A stretch of 64,000 bases of DNA from Methylomonas sp. (GCA_002928965.1 PERU01000004.1:62001-126000), one strand, 5' to 3'. Shown: positions 9,269 through 18,635, numbered from the stretch's first letter. The notes: generated by a model not told the origin, from the letters alone. Numbers and translations are program-made.

Positions 9269-10170
9269 CGGCTGATATTATTCAGAATCAATTGCGGGCT
9301 GTCTTGAGTGCTGCACAGTAAATAGCCCAAGCGCAATTTTTGGCTAAGGATTTTTAAATGAGTTTGCCGCTGTTGGAAGCGTTGTTGAAAAAGGCGTTGT
9401 TGTTGCTGGTCGCTGCTATCGAAAATCAGTTCCTTGACTTTATCGGTAAACCGAAACCTACCTGCCACAGGCAGACGGGTTTCCAGGGGATCAAACACAT
9501 GCAGCAGCACGACTTCGCAATGTCTCGACAACAGCGCCAGATGGGTTTCAGCGGCAGCGTTCAAGCCGCGAAAATCACTGATCACATAGACGCGGCTACC
9601 AGGGTGGGCGTGATGTTGCAAGCGGGATAAGGCGGTTTCCAGGCCGTTGTCGTTGGTATTGGCATAAACAGGCTGCACCAGGGCATTGAAAAAGCGTAAC
9701 AGTCCAGCTTTGCCGGAGCGAGGCTTTAATTCCAGGCAGCCTTGCGCGCTAAAAATTTGCCCGCCAATGCGGTCACCCTGTTGTTGAGCCGCCCACGCCA
9801 GCAAGGCGGCCAATTTGGCTGCCTGCACCGACTTAAACACGCCGCGGGTGGCAAACGCCATGCTGGGGCGATAGTCCACCGAAATGAACAAAGGACGTTC
9901 CCGTTCCTCGCAAAATACCTTGCTATGCGGTTTGTCGGTTCGCGCTGTAACACGCCAGTCCATCCGGCGCACATCGTCGCCGGGTTGATACAACCGGGTT
10001 TCGGCATAAGCCATGCCGCGACCTTTGAAAGGCGACAGATAATTACCGCTTTGCGCCGCCCGAATCTGTTTGGGGCGCAATTTTAGCGTAGCAGCTGGTT
10101 TGGCCAGATCGATCAGTGATTTTAAGCTGACCTTGACGCGCTCGTTCTCGGCTATGACGAAAGCTGACAT
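9265..10170 (-). CDS. DUF58 domain-containing protein (MoxR-associated)
   Basis: The 301-residue soluble protein has the DUF58 signature region (YQPGDDVRRMDWRVTART near residues 82-98) and a VWA-like C-terminal half (FISVDYRPSM, then YVISDFRGL). DUF58 proteins accompany MoxR ATPases and Bat proteins, and are thought to be cytoplasmic adaptors. It lies 12 bp after creA and is coupled by a 4-bp overlap to the GGDEF-EAL gene. The VWA-like metal site appears degenerate (DYRPS instead of DxSxS). Confidence 0.9.
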   Translation of the reverse strand: MSAFVIAENERVKVSLKSLIDLAKPAATLKLRPKQIRAAQSGNYLSPFKGRGMAYAETRLYQPGDDVRRMDWRVTARTDKPHSKVFCEERERPLFISVDYRPSMAFATRGVFKSVQAAKLAALLAWAAQQQGDRIGGQIFSAQGCLELKPRSGKAGLLRFFNALVQPVYANTNDNGLETALSRLQHHAHPGSRVYVISDFRGLNAAAETHLALLSRHCEVVLLHVFDPLETRLPVAGRFRFTDKVKELIFDSSDQQQQRLFQQRFQQRQTHLKILSQKLRLGYLLCSTQDSPQLILNNISR

Positions 10171-10182
10171 GTCTCTGGAGGA

Positions 10183-10644
10183 TTATTTGTTGCCCCACGG
10201 CATGACCGGGACGGTAGAAAGGCTGTTTACCGGTGCACCGTCAATCAATTTACGGCTGATGGCCAGATAGATCAACGTGTTATGACCGCTGTCCCATAAG
10301 CGCATTACACGGGTTTCCTTGAACAGCAGGGAGGTGCCCTCGGAAAAGACTTCCTCGTCATTGGGTAAATCCTTGGGGACGCTGATCGGGCCGGTTTGTC
10401 GGCACGCCAGCGAAAACTGCGAGGGGTCCTGAGCAATGCCCAATGAACCGGAAACGCCGCCAGTTTTGGCTTGGCTGACATGGCAGGTGACACCAGGGAT
10501 TTTGGGATCGGCAAAGGCTTCCACGCACACTTTGTGATTTGCACCGATCAGTTTCCAGGAGGTGGTGACGCAGCCTACGGTGTCTGCCTGTGCGGTTGAG
10601 GTCGCGGCAAGTAGCAGCAATACAGAACGAAGTGATGATTTCAT
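10183..10644 (-). CDS. creA: CreA family periplasmic protein
   Basis: The 153-residue protein has a signal peptide (about residues 1-20, cleavage after AQA) and the CreA-family core with VEAFADPKIPGVTCHVS and a later ACRQTGPI stretch, carrying three conserved cysteines. CreA proteins are widespread exported proteins of unknown biochemical role. In E. coli creA stands with creBCD; here no two-component genes are adjacent and it sits between moxR and DUF58 in the Bat operon, 12 bp before DUF58. That placement is unusual and may hint at a role with the Bat complex, which is inference. Confidence 0.88.
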   Translation of the reverse strand: MKSSLRSVLLLLAATSTAQADTVGCVTTSWKLIGANHKVCVEAFADPKIPGVTCHVSQAKTGGVSGSLGIAQDPSQFSLACRQTGPISVPKDLPNDEEVFSEGTSLLFKETRVMRLWDSGHNTLIYLAISRKLIDGAPVNSLSTVPVMPWGNK

Positions 10645-10718
10645 GGCGTTTACCGGTTTATTTTTCTATGCACGCGGGCAGAGTCGGGTGGAATGTGAGT
10701 AGGCTCATGCTGTGCGTT

Positions 10719-11708
10719 TTAAGGTACTGCAATTCGCGAAATGAGTGCTCTGATCACGTCGTCGCAACTGATGCCCTCGGCTTCTGCTTCATAAGACAAG
10801 ATCAGTCTGTGTCTGAGTACATCGAATGCCACGGCCTGAATGTCGCCTGGATCTACAAAGTCGCGTCGATCCAACCAAGCTTTGGCGCGTGCACAACGAT
10901 CCAGGGCAATGCTGGCGCGTGGGCTGGCACCGTATTCGATCCATTTGGCCAAATCGTTTCCATAAGCATGAGGGGTGCGAGTCGCTAATACGATTTGAAG
11001 CAAATATTGTTCCAACGCTTCAGCCATATACATGTCCAGCACTTCGTTACGCGCCTGGAACAGATTATCTTGATTGATTTTTGATACCGTAGGCTTACTG
11101 GCTTGCTGGTTGCCGCGCGCTTCTGCACGGGCAAGGTGCAAAATGGCCTGTTCATGCACCGCATTGGGATAGTCGATTTTGACATGCATTAAAAACCGGT
11201 CTAATTGCGCTTCCGGCAGTGGGTAGGTGCCTTCCTGCTCAATCGGATTTTGGGTGGCCATCACCATAAACAAGGGAGGCAGTGGATAGGTGGCTTTGCC
11301 CACCGTAATCTGCCGCTCGGCCATGGCTTCCAAGAGTGCCGCCTGTACTTTGGCGGGTGCGCGGTTGATTTCGTCGGCCAAAATCAGATTATGGAACAGT
11401 GGACCTTTTTGAAATTCGAAGCTGCCCTGCTGTGGTCGGTAGATTTCGGTGCCTGTCAGGTCAGCCGGTAATAAGTCGGGTGTGAACTGCACCCGATGAA
11501 AATCGGCTTCGATACCTTGGCTCAGCACATTGATGGCGCGGGTTTTGGCTAGGCCGGGGGCGCCTTCTACCAGTAAATGGCCATCAGCCAGCAGGGCAAT
11601 CAACATCCTTTCTACCAGAACATCCTGGCCAATGATTTGGGTGTTGATGTGGTCTTTCAGTTGATGCAATGCGGTTTGAGCGGGGGTAAAATCGGTCATG
11701 GTCGACAC
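10719..11708 (-). CDS. MoxR family AAA+ ATPase
   Basis: The 329-residue protein has Walker A (GAPGLAKTR, near residue 54), Walker B (LADEINRAP), sensor 1 (ATQNPIEQEG) and the C-terminal lid of MoxR ATPases. These act as chaperone-like remodelling enzymes working with VWA proteins, which follow in the operon. The start is probably GTG at 11708, since GAGAGA lies 3-8 nt upstream; an ATG three codons later would have too long a spacing. It follows the LOG gene by 30 bp and precedes creA by 74 bp. Confidence 0.93.
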   Translation of the reverse strand: MSTMTDFTPAQTALHQLKDHINTQIIGQDVLVERMLIALLADGHLLVEGAPGLAKTRAINVLSQGIEADFHRVQFTPDLLPADLTGTEIYRPQQGSFEFQKGPLFHNLILADEINRAPAKVQAALLEAMAERQITVGKATYPLPPLFMVMATQNPIEQEGTYPLPEAQLDRFLMHVKIDYPNAVHEQAILHLARAEARGNQQASKPTVSKINQDNLFQARNEVLDMYMAEALEQYLLQIVLATRTPHAYGNDLAKWIEYGASPRASIALDRCARAKAWLDRRDFVDPGDIQAVAFDVLRHRLILSYEAEAEGISCDDVIRALISRIAVP

Positions 11709-11738
11709 AAATCTCTCTAAAAAAGCGAAGAATGATGT

Positions 11739-12461
11739 TTAAGGTAATGGGTGAGGTTGGCGCTGCTGATTTTTCCATTCCCGGTGCGCGGACATGATTT
11801 TGACGACTTCGTGTGGATCGTCGGTTACGGTGATCAGATTGAGGTCGTCTTCGGAAATAGTGCCATATTCCAGCATTTTGGTTTTTAGCCAGTCGATCAG
11901 ACCACCCCAGAAATCAGTCCCGAATAATACCAAAGGTATGGGATAGGCCTTGTGAGTCTGCATCAAGGTTAGCGCCTCGAAAAACTCGTCTAGGGTGCCA
12001 AAGCCGCCCGGCATGCACACATAACCCATCGAATAGCGCACGAACATGACTTTGCGCACGAAGAAATAGCGAAAATTCAGTGACAGGCTTTGATACGGAT
12101 TGGGTTTTTGTTCCATGGGCAATTCGATGTTTAAACCGATGGAAGGCTGGTTTTGCAGATAAGCGCCTTTGTTGGCGGCTTCCATGACGCCGGGACCGCC
12201 ACCGCTGATGATGGCAAAGCCGTCACTGCTGAGTAATTCTGCCAGTTCAACCGTTTTTTGGTAATAAAAGTGCTCTTCAGGTAAACGCGCCGAGCCGAAT
12301 ATCGAGATGGCATCACATAGCCCGGATAGTTCATCAAAGCCTTCGGTAAATTCGCTGATGATACGGAAGATTCGCCAGGATTGGTCACCTTTCAGGTCGT
12401 CGATAAAACTGGGGGCGGTGGTTCCGCTAATGGAGCGGTTTTTGATGCAGGTCATGTTCAT
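11739..12461 (-). CDS. LOG family protein (cytokinin riboside 5'-monophosphate phosphoribohydrolase-like)
   Basis: The 240-residue protein has the Rossmann-fold LOG core with ISGGGPGVMEAANKGA (near residue 85) and the signature PGGFGTLDEFFEA (near residue 155), both needed for nucleotide binding and hydrolysis. Family members release nucleobases from nucleoside monophosphates; older annotation calls them lysine decarboxylases. It is the first gene of the minus-strand group that leads into moxR, 30 bp downstream, with no terminator between, so it may be co-transcribed with the Bat genes. Confidence 0.85.
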   Translation of the reverse strand: MNMTCIKNRSISGTTAPSFIDDLKGDQSWRIFRIISEFTEGFDELSGLCDAISIFGSARLPEEHFYYQKTVELAELLSSDGFAIISGGGPGVMEAANKGAYLQNQPSIGLNIELPMEQKPNPYQSLSLNFRYFFVRKVMFVRYSMGYVCMPGGFGTLDEFFEALTLMQTHKAYPIPLVLFGTDFWGGLIDWLKTKMLEYGTISEDDLNLITVTDDPHEVVKIMSAHREWKNQQRQPHPLP

Positions 12462-12533
12462 TCCTTGATATATCGGTGCTGCATGGGTGTTTGTTGCGCA
12501 CGCAGCAAGGGTTAATGGGATGCGTCGTTCGGC

Positions 12534-13811
12534 TCAGAATGTATACAACAAGCGGCCTCGTTGTAAAGTGTGAGTAACTTTGCCCGTTAGCGTCTGTCCC
12601 CAATAAGGTGTGTTATGACCGGCACTTTGCCAGTTTTGTGTATTGATTTCCCACTTTAGCTCGGGATCGAAAATACACACGTCTGCGGTAAACCCAGCTG
12701 TCAAAGCCCCTGTCTGCAAGCCTAAGATGGTGGCTGGTTTTTGGGTCAGATTGGCCAGTGCGTTCGATAGGCTGATTTTGTGGCTTACTGCCAGTTTTAA
12801 GGTCAGCGGCAACAAGGTTTCCAATGCCGAAATTCCGGATTCGGTTTCCGGAAAAGCCCCCAGTTTGGCATCCAGATCATGCGGTTGATGGTCCGAGCAA
12901 ATAGCGTCCAGGGTGCCGTTCAGCAGACCCTCGCGTAAATAATGCCGGTCTTCGTCGCTACGGAAAGGCGGTATGACGTGATAATGGCTATCGAAAGGCA
13001 CGATGTCATTCTCACTTAAATGCAGTTGATGGATGGCCACGTCGGCAGTGACATCCAGCCCGTATTTCTTGGCTTGCTGGATTTTGATTACCGATTGCTT
13101 GCAGCTGACCTGACTGATATGGATGCGGCAGCCGGTTAGTTGTGCCAATTCCAGTGCTTGCGCGAGGGCGATGGATTCGGCTGCCACAGGTATGCCGGGT
13201 AAGCCATACAGACTGGCCATCGCCCCTTCATGGGCGCAGCCTTTGCCGCTTAAAGCCGCCTCGTTGGCGCGATACATCAGTAACAAATCATGGCTGCTGG
13301 CGTACTCCATGGCTCTGCGTAGAATCAGTAAATTACCGAGTGGGGCGCTGGCATTGCTGACGGCGATGCAGCCGGCTTGCTTCAAGCCCAACATCGAGCT
13401 GAGTTCGTTGCCGTCCAATCGTTGTGTCAGCGCACCAATGCTGAAGACCTGCGGATAATTCGCCGCCTCGGCTTTATCTTTGATCAGTTCCACTACCGCC
13501 GGGCTATCGATACACGGTTTGGTGTCCGGCGGCAGGCATAAAGAGGTCACCCCGGCGCTAAGCGCTGCTCGGGTTTCGCTTTTGATAGTGGCTTTTTGAG
13601 TTTGACCGGGTTCGCGTAGACGCACACTCAAATCTATAAAGCCGGGACAAACGATTTGACCTGTGGCGTCTATGGTTTGATCGGGCGTGAAATCGGCGAT
13701 GGGTGTGTTGGTCGCTAGAATTTTGCCATCCGCTATGCATAATGCGCCTATCGCATCGGCAGCATTGGCTGGATCGATGATGCGGCCGTTGTTAATCAAA
13801 ATCTTGCTCAT
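12534..13811 (-). CDS. dihydroorotase-like protein, probably non-catalytic (PyrC')
   Basis: The 425-residue protein has the full amidohydrolase fold of class I dihydroorotases, but the metal-binding HxH after GFID is replaced by SVR ([13 protein letters not shown] near residue 60). The later HISQVS and SDHQPH stretches remain. In Pseudomonas, a similar inactive dihydroorotase (PyrC') forms a complex with aspartate carbamoyltransferase and is needed for its assembly. The 4-bp ATGA overlap with pyrB upstream supports the same role here. A catalytic pyrC must then lie elsewhere in the genome. Confidence 0.9.
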   Translation of the reverse strand: MSKILINNGRIIDPANAADAIGALCIADGKILATNTPIADFTPDQTIDATGQIVCPGFIDLSVRLREPGQTQKATIKSETRAALSAGVTSLCLPPDTKPCIDSPAVVELIKDKAEAANYPQVFSIGALTQRLDGNELSSMLGLKQAGCIAVSNASAPLGNLLILRRAMEYASSHDLLLMYRANEAALSGKGCAHEGAMASLYGLPGIPVAAESIALAQALELAQLTGCRIHISQVSCKQSVIKIQQAKKYGLDVTADVAIHQLHLSENDIVPFDSHYHVIPPFRSDEDRHYLREGLLNGTLDAICSDHQPHDLDAKLGAFPETESGISALETLLPLTLKLAVSHKISLSNALANLTQKPATILGLQTGALTAGFTADVCIFDPELKWEINTQNWQSAGHNTPYWGQTLTGKVTHTLQRGRLLYTF

Positions 13812-14773
13812 GAGGTGCCCCCCTGATGGCCCAGGGTCATGGTCATAATCGCCATGCGTACCGCAATACCGTTACTGACCTGTTGCAGGATCACCGACTG
13901 CGGGCCATCTGCCACGCTGGACGCAATCTCGACGCCGCGATTGATCGGGCCGGGGTGCATGACTATGGCGTCTGATTTAGCCAGAGCCAGTTTGGCTTCG
14001 GTGAGACCGTAGCAGCGGAAAAACTCGCTTTCGCTGGGTAAAAAAGCTGAATTCATACGTTCTTTTTGTAGGCGCAACATAATGACGACGTCGACATCGC
14101 TCAAACCCTCGGCCATGTCATACAGGGGAATTACCCCCATGTTTTTTACGTGAGCGGGTAACAAGGTTTTCGGGGCAATCACCCGCACTTCAGACACGCC
14201 CAAGGTGTTCAGGGCCAGAATCTGTGAACGCGCCACTCGAGAATGCAAAATGTCACCGACGATTGCAATCTTCAGCCCCTCAAACTGCTTTTTATATTGG
14301 CGAATGGTAAACATGTCCAGCATGGCCTGGGTCGGATGCGCGTGTTGGCCGTCACCGGCATTTATCACACTGATATGCGGGGCGGTATGTTGGGCAATAA
14401 AATGCGCCGCGCCGCTAATGGCATGCCGCACTACGAACATGTCCACATGCATGGCTTCCAGATTGTGGATGGTATCCAACAAGCTTTCGCCTTTGGAGGT
14501 GGCCGAGGTGGCGATGTTCATGCTCAACACGTCTGCCGATAGCCTCGTTGCCGCCAGCTCGAAGGTGGTGCGGGTACGGGTGCTGTTTTCGAAAAACAGA
14601 TTGACGATGGTCTTGCCGCGCAACAATGGCACTTTTTTGACCTGATGTTCTGAAACGCCCGCAAAGGATTCAGCGGTGACCAGAATTTCGGTCAGCAAGG
14701 CTTTATCCAAGCCTTCGATGGTCAGGAAATGCTTGAGTTTACCGTGTTCGGTCAGTTGTATATGTCGGCTCAT
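13808..14773 (-). CDS. pyrB: aspartate carbamoyltransferase catalytic subunit
   Basis: The 321-residue enzyme condenses carbamoyl phosphate with aspartate in the first committed step of pyrimidine synthesis. It shows the carbamoyl phosphate motif [12 protein letters not shown] (near residue 60), HPTQAMLD (near 145) and MHPGPINRG near the C-terminus. It lies 2 bp after pyrR and overlaps pyrC' by 4 bp. No pyrI regulatory gene is present, consistent with the class of enzymes that pair with a dihydroorotase homologue. Confidence 0.97.
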   Translation of the reverse strand: MSRHIQLTEHGKLKHFLTIEGLDKALLTEILVTAESFAGVSEHQVKKVPLLRGKTIVNLFFENSTRTRTTFELAATRLSADVLSMNIATSATSKGESLLDTIHNLEAMHVDMFVVRHAISGAAHFIAQHTAPHISVINAGDGQHAHPTQAMLDMFTIRQYKKQFEGLKIAIVGDILHSRVARSQILALNTLGVSEVRVIAPKTLLPAHVKNMGVIPLYDMAEGLSDVDVVIMLRLQKERMNSAFLPSESEFFRCYGLTEAKLALAKSDAIVMHPGPINRGVEIASSVADGPQSVILQQVSNGIAVRMAIMTMTLGHQGGTS

Positions 14774-14775
14774 GA

Positions 14776-15294
14776 TCAGGCGGCGCAGGGGATGGTTTGC
14801 ACGTCAATGCCCAGCGGTTCCGGGCCGGTGAGTTTGATACGTTGGCCTTCGGGTAAGTCGATGCGGGCACCGCGACAATCGGGTTGAATGGGAATTTGCC
14901 GGCCATTGCGTTCAATCAGCACCGCCAGTAACACCTGGTTGGGGCGGCCGTAATCGAAAATCTCGTTTAATGCCGCACGGATGGTGCGACCGGTATAAAA
15001 AACGTCATCCACCAAAATGATGTTGCGACCTTCCAGATGGCGTGGCAACTGACTGGATTTGACGTTGGGATGCATGCCGATTTGCGAAAAGTCGTCCCGA
15101 TAAAAGGTAATGTCCAGCAGGCCTAACGGTTCTGCAATGGCCAGTCGCTGATGCAATGTTTTGGCGATCCAGGCGCCGCCGCTGTGGATGCCGATCATTA
15201 ACGGGTTGTCCAGTTTGCGGGCGCCCATGTGCTGGCGAATCTCGGTTTCTAACGTGTCGAGCAGTTGGTCGATATTCAAGGATGCGGTTGGCAT
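14776..15294 (-). CDS. pyrR: bifunctional pyr operon regulator / uracil phosphoribosyltransferase
   Basis: The 172-residue protein has the PRPP-binding loop [15 protein letters not shown] (near residue 95) typical of PyrR. In Gram-positive bacteria PyrR binds pyr mRNA; in Pseudomonas it also acts on pyrimidine gene expression. It lies directly before pyrB (2 bp gap), so pyrR-pyrB-pyrC' form a unit. No clear attenuator hairpin is visible in the 87-bp gap upstream. Confidence 0.94.
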   Translation of the reverse strand: MPTASLNIDQLLDTLETEIRQHMGARKLDNPLMIGIHSGGAWIAKTLHQRLAIAEPLGLLDITFYRDDFSQIGMHPNVKSSQLPRHLEGRNIILVDDVFYTGRTIRAALNEIFDYGRPNQVLLAVLIERNGRQIPIQPDCRGARIDLPEGQRIKLTGPEPLGIDVQTIPCAA

Positions 15295-15381
15295 GGCTGT
15301 TTTAGGGTTGAAGCATTTTTATAAAAAACCAGATGATAAGCGTAATAGGCTGGACATCAAGCCAAGTCGTTTAAGTCGCAT

Positions 15382-15828
15382 TTATTGATCAAACCAGCTT
15401 TGCAATATCAGTTGCGCGGCCAGTTGATCCTGAACCGTCCATAGTTTACCAGCACTGACTTTCAGGTCATCAAATAACAATTGTTTGGCGGCGAAGGTGG
15501 TCAATGCTTCGTCGATCTGATGCACAGGCAGGTTGTAGCGACCGCTGAGTTGACGGCAAAATTTTTGCATCCGCGGGGTGATGATGTTGTCCGAGCCATC
15601 CTGCTGTCTGGAAATACCCACTACCAAACCGATCGGGCGCCATTCGGCGATCAGTGTGCCGATGATCTGCCAATCCGGTGTCTGGTTGATTGAGCGAATG
15701 GTTTGTAACGGGCTGGCGATGCCAGTGTCTTGGTAGCCTACTGCGACACCGATTTTTTTATTGCCGAAATCAAAGCCCAGATAAGCGTCGCTGCTGAATT
15801 TGGCAGCCAGTGGATCAACTTTAGCCAT
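15382..15828 (-). CDS. ruvX: YqgF/RuvX family putative Holliday junction resolvase (pre-16S rRNA nuclease)
   Basis: The 148-residue protein has an RNase H-like fold with the N-terminal GFDFGNKKIGVAVG strand carrying the first catalytic Asp, GISRQQDG in the middle and DEALTTFAA with a further acidic residue. The family is essential in E. coli and implicated in 16S rRNA 5'-end processing. The start overlaps the end of yqgE by 8 bp, as in many gammaproteobacteria. Confidence 0.92.
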   Translation of the reverse strand: MAKVDPLAAKFSSDAYLGFDFGNKKIGVAVGYQDTGIASPLQTIRSINQTPDWQIIGTLIAEWRPIGLVVGISRQQDGSDNIITPRMQKFCRQLSGRYNLPVHQIDEALTTFAAKQLLFDDLKVSAGKLWTVQDQLAAQLILQSWFDQ

Positions 15829-16387
15829 GACCGGCAGGCGCTGTCAGGCGATTAATATCGATACCGAGTTGGCTGGCGGCAGCATTCCAGCGTTGGTTGG
15901 CGGGTGTTTCGTAGAGTATGGCTTCGCCGCAGGGGGTATTCAGCCAAGCATTTTCGATCATTTCCTTTTCCAGTTGGCCGCTGCCCCAGCCAGCATAGCC
16001 CAGGGCAATTAAAAACTGGCTGGGTCCCTGGCCTTTGGCGATGGCTTCCAGAATGTCGCGGGAACTGGTCAAATTGATATTGTCAGCGGTAGAGATGCTG
16101 GAGTCCCAATGTTGTTCACAGGGGCTGTGAATGACAAAACCGCGCTCCTGCTGCACGGGCCCGCCGGCAAAAATCGGCGTGTTCAAGACATCTTCCAGCT
16201 CGGAAGTAATATTCATTTGCTCGAAAATATCTTTCAATTTCATGCCGGTCGGGCGATTGATGACAATCCCCAGTGCGCCCTCCTGATTGTGTTGGCACAG
16301 ATAGGTCACGGTATGAAAGAAATGCGGGTCGAACAAGCTGGGCATGGCGATCAAAAATTGATTATTGAGATAAGTGCTGTCTGTCAT
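15821..16387 (-). CDS. YqgE/AlgH family protein
   Basis: The 188-residue protein opens with NQFLIAMPSLFDPHFFHTV and contains GALGIVINRP and a later LIALGYAGWGSGQLEKE segment, both hallmarks of the DUF179 (YqgE/AlgH) family. The biochemical role is unknown; AlgH was first named for an effect on alginate regulation in Pseudomonas. It is located between tonB (17 bp gap) and ruvX (8 bp overlap), the conserved order. Confidence 0.93.
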   Translation of the reverse strand: MTDSTYLNNQFLIAMPSLFDPHFFHTVTYLCQHNQEGALGIVINRPTGMKLKDIFEQMNITSELEDVLNTPIFAGGPVQQERGFVIHSPCEQHWDSSISTADNINLTSSRDILEAIAKGQGPSQFLIALGYAGWGSGQLEKEMIENAWLNTPCGEAILYETPANQRWNAAASQLGIDINRLTAPAGHG

Positions 16388-16404
16388 AACAATGCTGGGT
16401 TAGG

Positions 16405-17295
16405 CTAGCGGGCGGTCATGCCGGTTTCGTCGGAAAACTTCCAGACACGGGTAATGACTAAAACGTTCACTTCTTGGAGTAATTCTGTTGGTAATGCAGC
16501 AAATGGTGCACTCATTTTGACAATGCGCTTGGCCGCTTCATCCAGGGCAGTGTTGCCGGAGGAATTGACAATGCGCATGCTGTAAATGCTGCCGTCCGGG
16601 TTAATACCTACGTCCATGGTTAACGATTGTGAAACGCCGGGTTTGCGGGCGGCGGCTGGGTAATTCAAATTGCCGGTACGTTCGACTTTATCTTCCCAGT
16701 CTTTTACATACTGTGCAGCCAGATATTTATGGGTGCTGACAGATTTAACAAATTTGATTTTACTCTCTTCCGTGCTTTGACGGGTATTACGTATCTGTTC
16801 GCCTAATTGGGCAATTTGTTGCTGTAAGGCTTCGGCGGTCAGTTTGGTGGTTTCTGCAGCGACTTCTTCAATAGGTTCTTCAACGGTTTCAACCGGTTTC
16901 GGCACGGCTACCGGCGCTTTGGGTTGGGTAAGTACTTTTTGCGGTGTAGCTTTTTTAGTCTCTTGGGTGGGGTGTTTTTGTGGCTCGGTTTTAACCACAG
17001 GTGCGGCCTGAATTGCCGGCGTAGGCAAATTTTGTTTTACCGGTTGCGGTTTTTGGGTGTCGTCTCCGGCGCCCAGTTGATGGTCTGGGGCTAGATATTT
17101 GGCCTGTTTGGGGGCTTTTTTCAAAGGCGCGTGCGACAAGGTGATTTCAATGGATTTGTTCACTTTGGGTGCTTGTGGGGCTTTGAAATTAATACCCAAC
17201 ATAATACCGATGTGCACGATGGTCGCCACGAACACTGCCAGCAACAGCGCATCATTATTGGACAGCGGTGAACTAGACAAAGGCGGGTGTTGCAT
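16405..17295 (-). CDS. tonB: energy transducer TonB
   Basis: The 296-residue protein has one N-terminal membrane helix (about residues 14-35), a Pro/Lys/Thr-rich periplasmic spacer (about 45-140), a short helical part, and a C-terminal TonB domain (about 205-290) with YPAAARKPG and GSIYSMRIVNSSG. TonB proteins couple the proton motive force to outer membrane transport. No exbB/exbD genes are adjacent, and the gene sits in the gshB-yqgE cluster like tonB3 of Pseudomonas, so it may have a role other than siderophore uptake (inference). Confidence 0.9.
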   Translation of the reverse strand: MQHPPLSSSPLSNNDALLLAVFVATIVHIGIMLGINFKAPQAPKVNKSIEITLSHAPLKKAPKQAKYLAPDHQLGAGDDTQKPQPVKQNLPTPAIQAAPVVKTEPQKHPTQETKKATPQKVLTQPKAPVAVPKPVETVEEPIEEVAAETTKLTAEALQQQIAQLGEQIRNTRQSTEESKIKFVKSVSTHKYLAAQYVKDWEDKVERTGNLNYPAAARKPGVSQSLTMDVGINPDGSIYSMRIVNSSGNTALDEAAKRIVKMSAPFAALPTELLQEVNVLVITRVWKFSDETGMTAR

Positions 17296-17297
17296 GG

Positions 17298-18260
17298 TTA
17301 ATTTTGTAACTTGGATTTCAGTGTGTCCTGAATGTGATCCATCAACTGGCCACTGATGTTGATGCCGAATTGTTTATCCAGCTCCTGTACGCAGGTCGGG
17401 CTGGTGACATTGACTTCGGTCAAGTAATCGCCAATCACATCCAAACCCACAAATATTAAGCCCTTTTCACGCAATGTCGGACCTACCTGTTCGGCAATCC
17501 AGCGATCACGTGAGCTAAGTTCGCGGCCTTCGCCTCTGCCACCGGCGGCCAGATTGCCGCGAGTCTCGCCACTGGCCGGAATTCTGGCCAAGCAATACGG
17601 CACCGGTTCGCCATTGACCATCAGGATGCGCTTGTCGCCGTCCTTCACTGCAGGTAAATATTTTTGTGCCATGATGAATCGGGCTGCATGATCGGTCATG
17701 GTTTCCAATATGACGCTCAAATTGGGGTCATTTTCTCGCACATGAAAAATCGATGCGCCACCCATGCCGTCCAGGGGTTTGAGAATGATTTCCTTGTGTT
17801 CTTGCAGAAAGCCACGAATTTTTTGCGGATCACGCGCCACAAAAGTGTCGGTGCAGCATTGCGGAAACCAGGCGGTATACATTTTTTCGTTGGCATCGCG
17901 GAGTGATTGCGGTTTATTCACCACATAAACACCCTGGCGCTCAGCCTGTTCCAACATATAGGTGGCGTAAATATACTCCTGATTGAACGGCGGATCCTTG
18001 CGCATAATGATGACGTCTAAGTCCGATAAGGCTATTTGTTGTTCAGCAATAAAGTGGTGCCATCGCAGTGGATTGCGCTCGACTTCCAGCATGCGGGTAC
18101 GGGCATAGCTCTGACCATTGCTCAAAAACAGGTCGCCCAGTTCCATATAGTGCAGTTCCCAGCCTCGCGATTGAGCTTCCAGCAGCATGGCAAAACTGGT
18201 GTCTTTTTTGATGTTGATCTGGCCGATGGGGTCCATGACCATGCCGAATTTGAGTGCCAT
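17298..18260 (-). CDS. gshB: glutathione synthetase
   Basis: The 320-residue ATP-grasp enzyme joins gamma-glutamylcysteine and glycine. It shows the N-terminal MDPIGQINIKKDTSFAM, LKPLDGMGGASIF at the ATP-grasp loop (near residue 160), and the C-terminal EVNVTSPTCVQELD metal and substrate segment. It is the first gene of the minus-strand gshB-tonB-yqgE-ruvX group and is 2 bp from tonB. Confidence 0.97.
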   Translation of the reverse strand: MALKFGMVMDPIGQINIKKDTSFAMLLEAQSRGWELHYMELGDLFLSNGQSYARTRMLEVERNPLRWHHFIAEQQIALSDLDVIIMRKDPPFNQEYIYATYMLEQAERQGVYVVNKPQSLRDANEKMYTAWFPQCCTDTFVARDPQKIRGFLQEHKEIILKPLDGMGGASIFHVRENDPNLSVILETMTDHAARFIMAQKYLPAVKDGDKRILMVNGEPVPYCLARIPASGETRGNLAAGGRGEGRELSSRDRWIAEQVGPTLREKGLIFVGLDVIGDYLTEVNVTSPTCVQELDKQFGINISGQLMDHIQDTLKSKLQN

Positions 18261-18329
18261 TAATGTCCTGTTGAGGTAGTTTCAGTCGAGAATGTCAAAA
18301 TTCTAACAAATTTATTTTTAAGACGGTGG

Positions 18330-18358
18330 TTTACCGACAAAAGTTTTTTTGGTATAAA
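18330..18358 (+). promoter_or_regulatory. sigma70-type promoter for rpmB-rpmG
   Basis: TTTACC at 18330-18335 and TATAAA at 18353-18358 are 17 bp apart, a good fit to -35 and -10 boxes, and lie about 40 bp before the rpmB start in the divergent gap with gshB. The hexamers match consensus in 4 and 5 of 6 positions. Confidence 0.6.
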
Positions 18359-18398
18359 GCTCGGCTATTTTGTATTAAACGCTCGCATTGAGGTAGTC

Positions 18399-18635
18399 AT
18401 GTCAAGAGTATGCCAAGTAACAGGTAAACGTCCCGTCACCGGGCACAACGTTTCACACGCAATGAACAGAACCAAACGCCGTTTTACGCCAAATCTGCAT
18501 CATCACAGATTTTGGGTGGAAAGCGAAAATCGTTGGGTTCGCCTGAGAGTCTCATCCAAAGGCATGCGTATTATTGACAAGAACGGTATCGATGCAGTGT
18601 TGGCTGACATGCGTAGCCGCGGCGAAAAAGTTTAA
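18399..18635 (+). CDS. rpmB: 50S ribosomal protein L28
   Basis: The 78-residue protein begins [20 protein letters not shown] and is basic throughout, matching bacterial L28 of the usual length. It is a component of the large ribosomal subunit. rpmG follows after 11 bp, the standard operon. Confidence 0.98.
   Translation: MSRVCQVTGKRPVTGHNVSHAMNRTKRRFTPNLHHHRFWVESENRWVRLRVSSKGMRIIDKNGIDAVLADMRSRGEKV

Noticed and set aside
12478-12508. Hairpin between pyrC' and the LOG gene
   Set aside because: About 9 bp with a G-T pair and no T-run; too weak to call a terminator.
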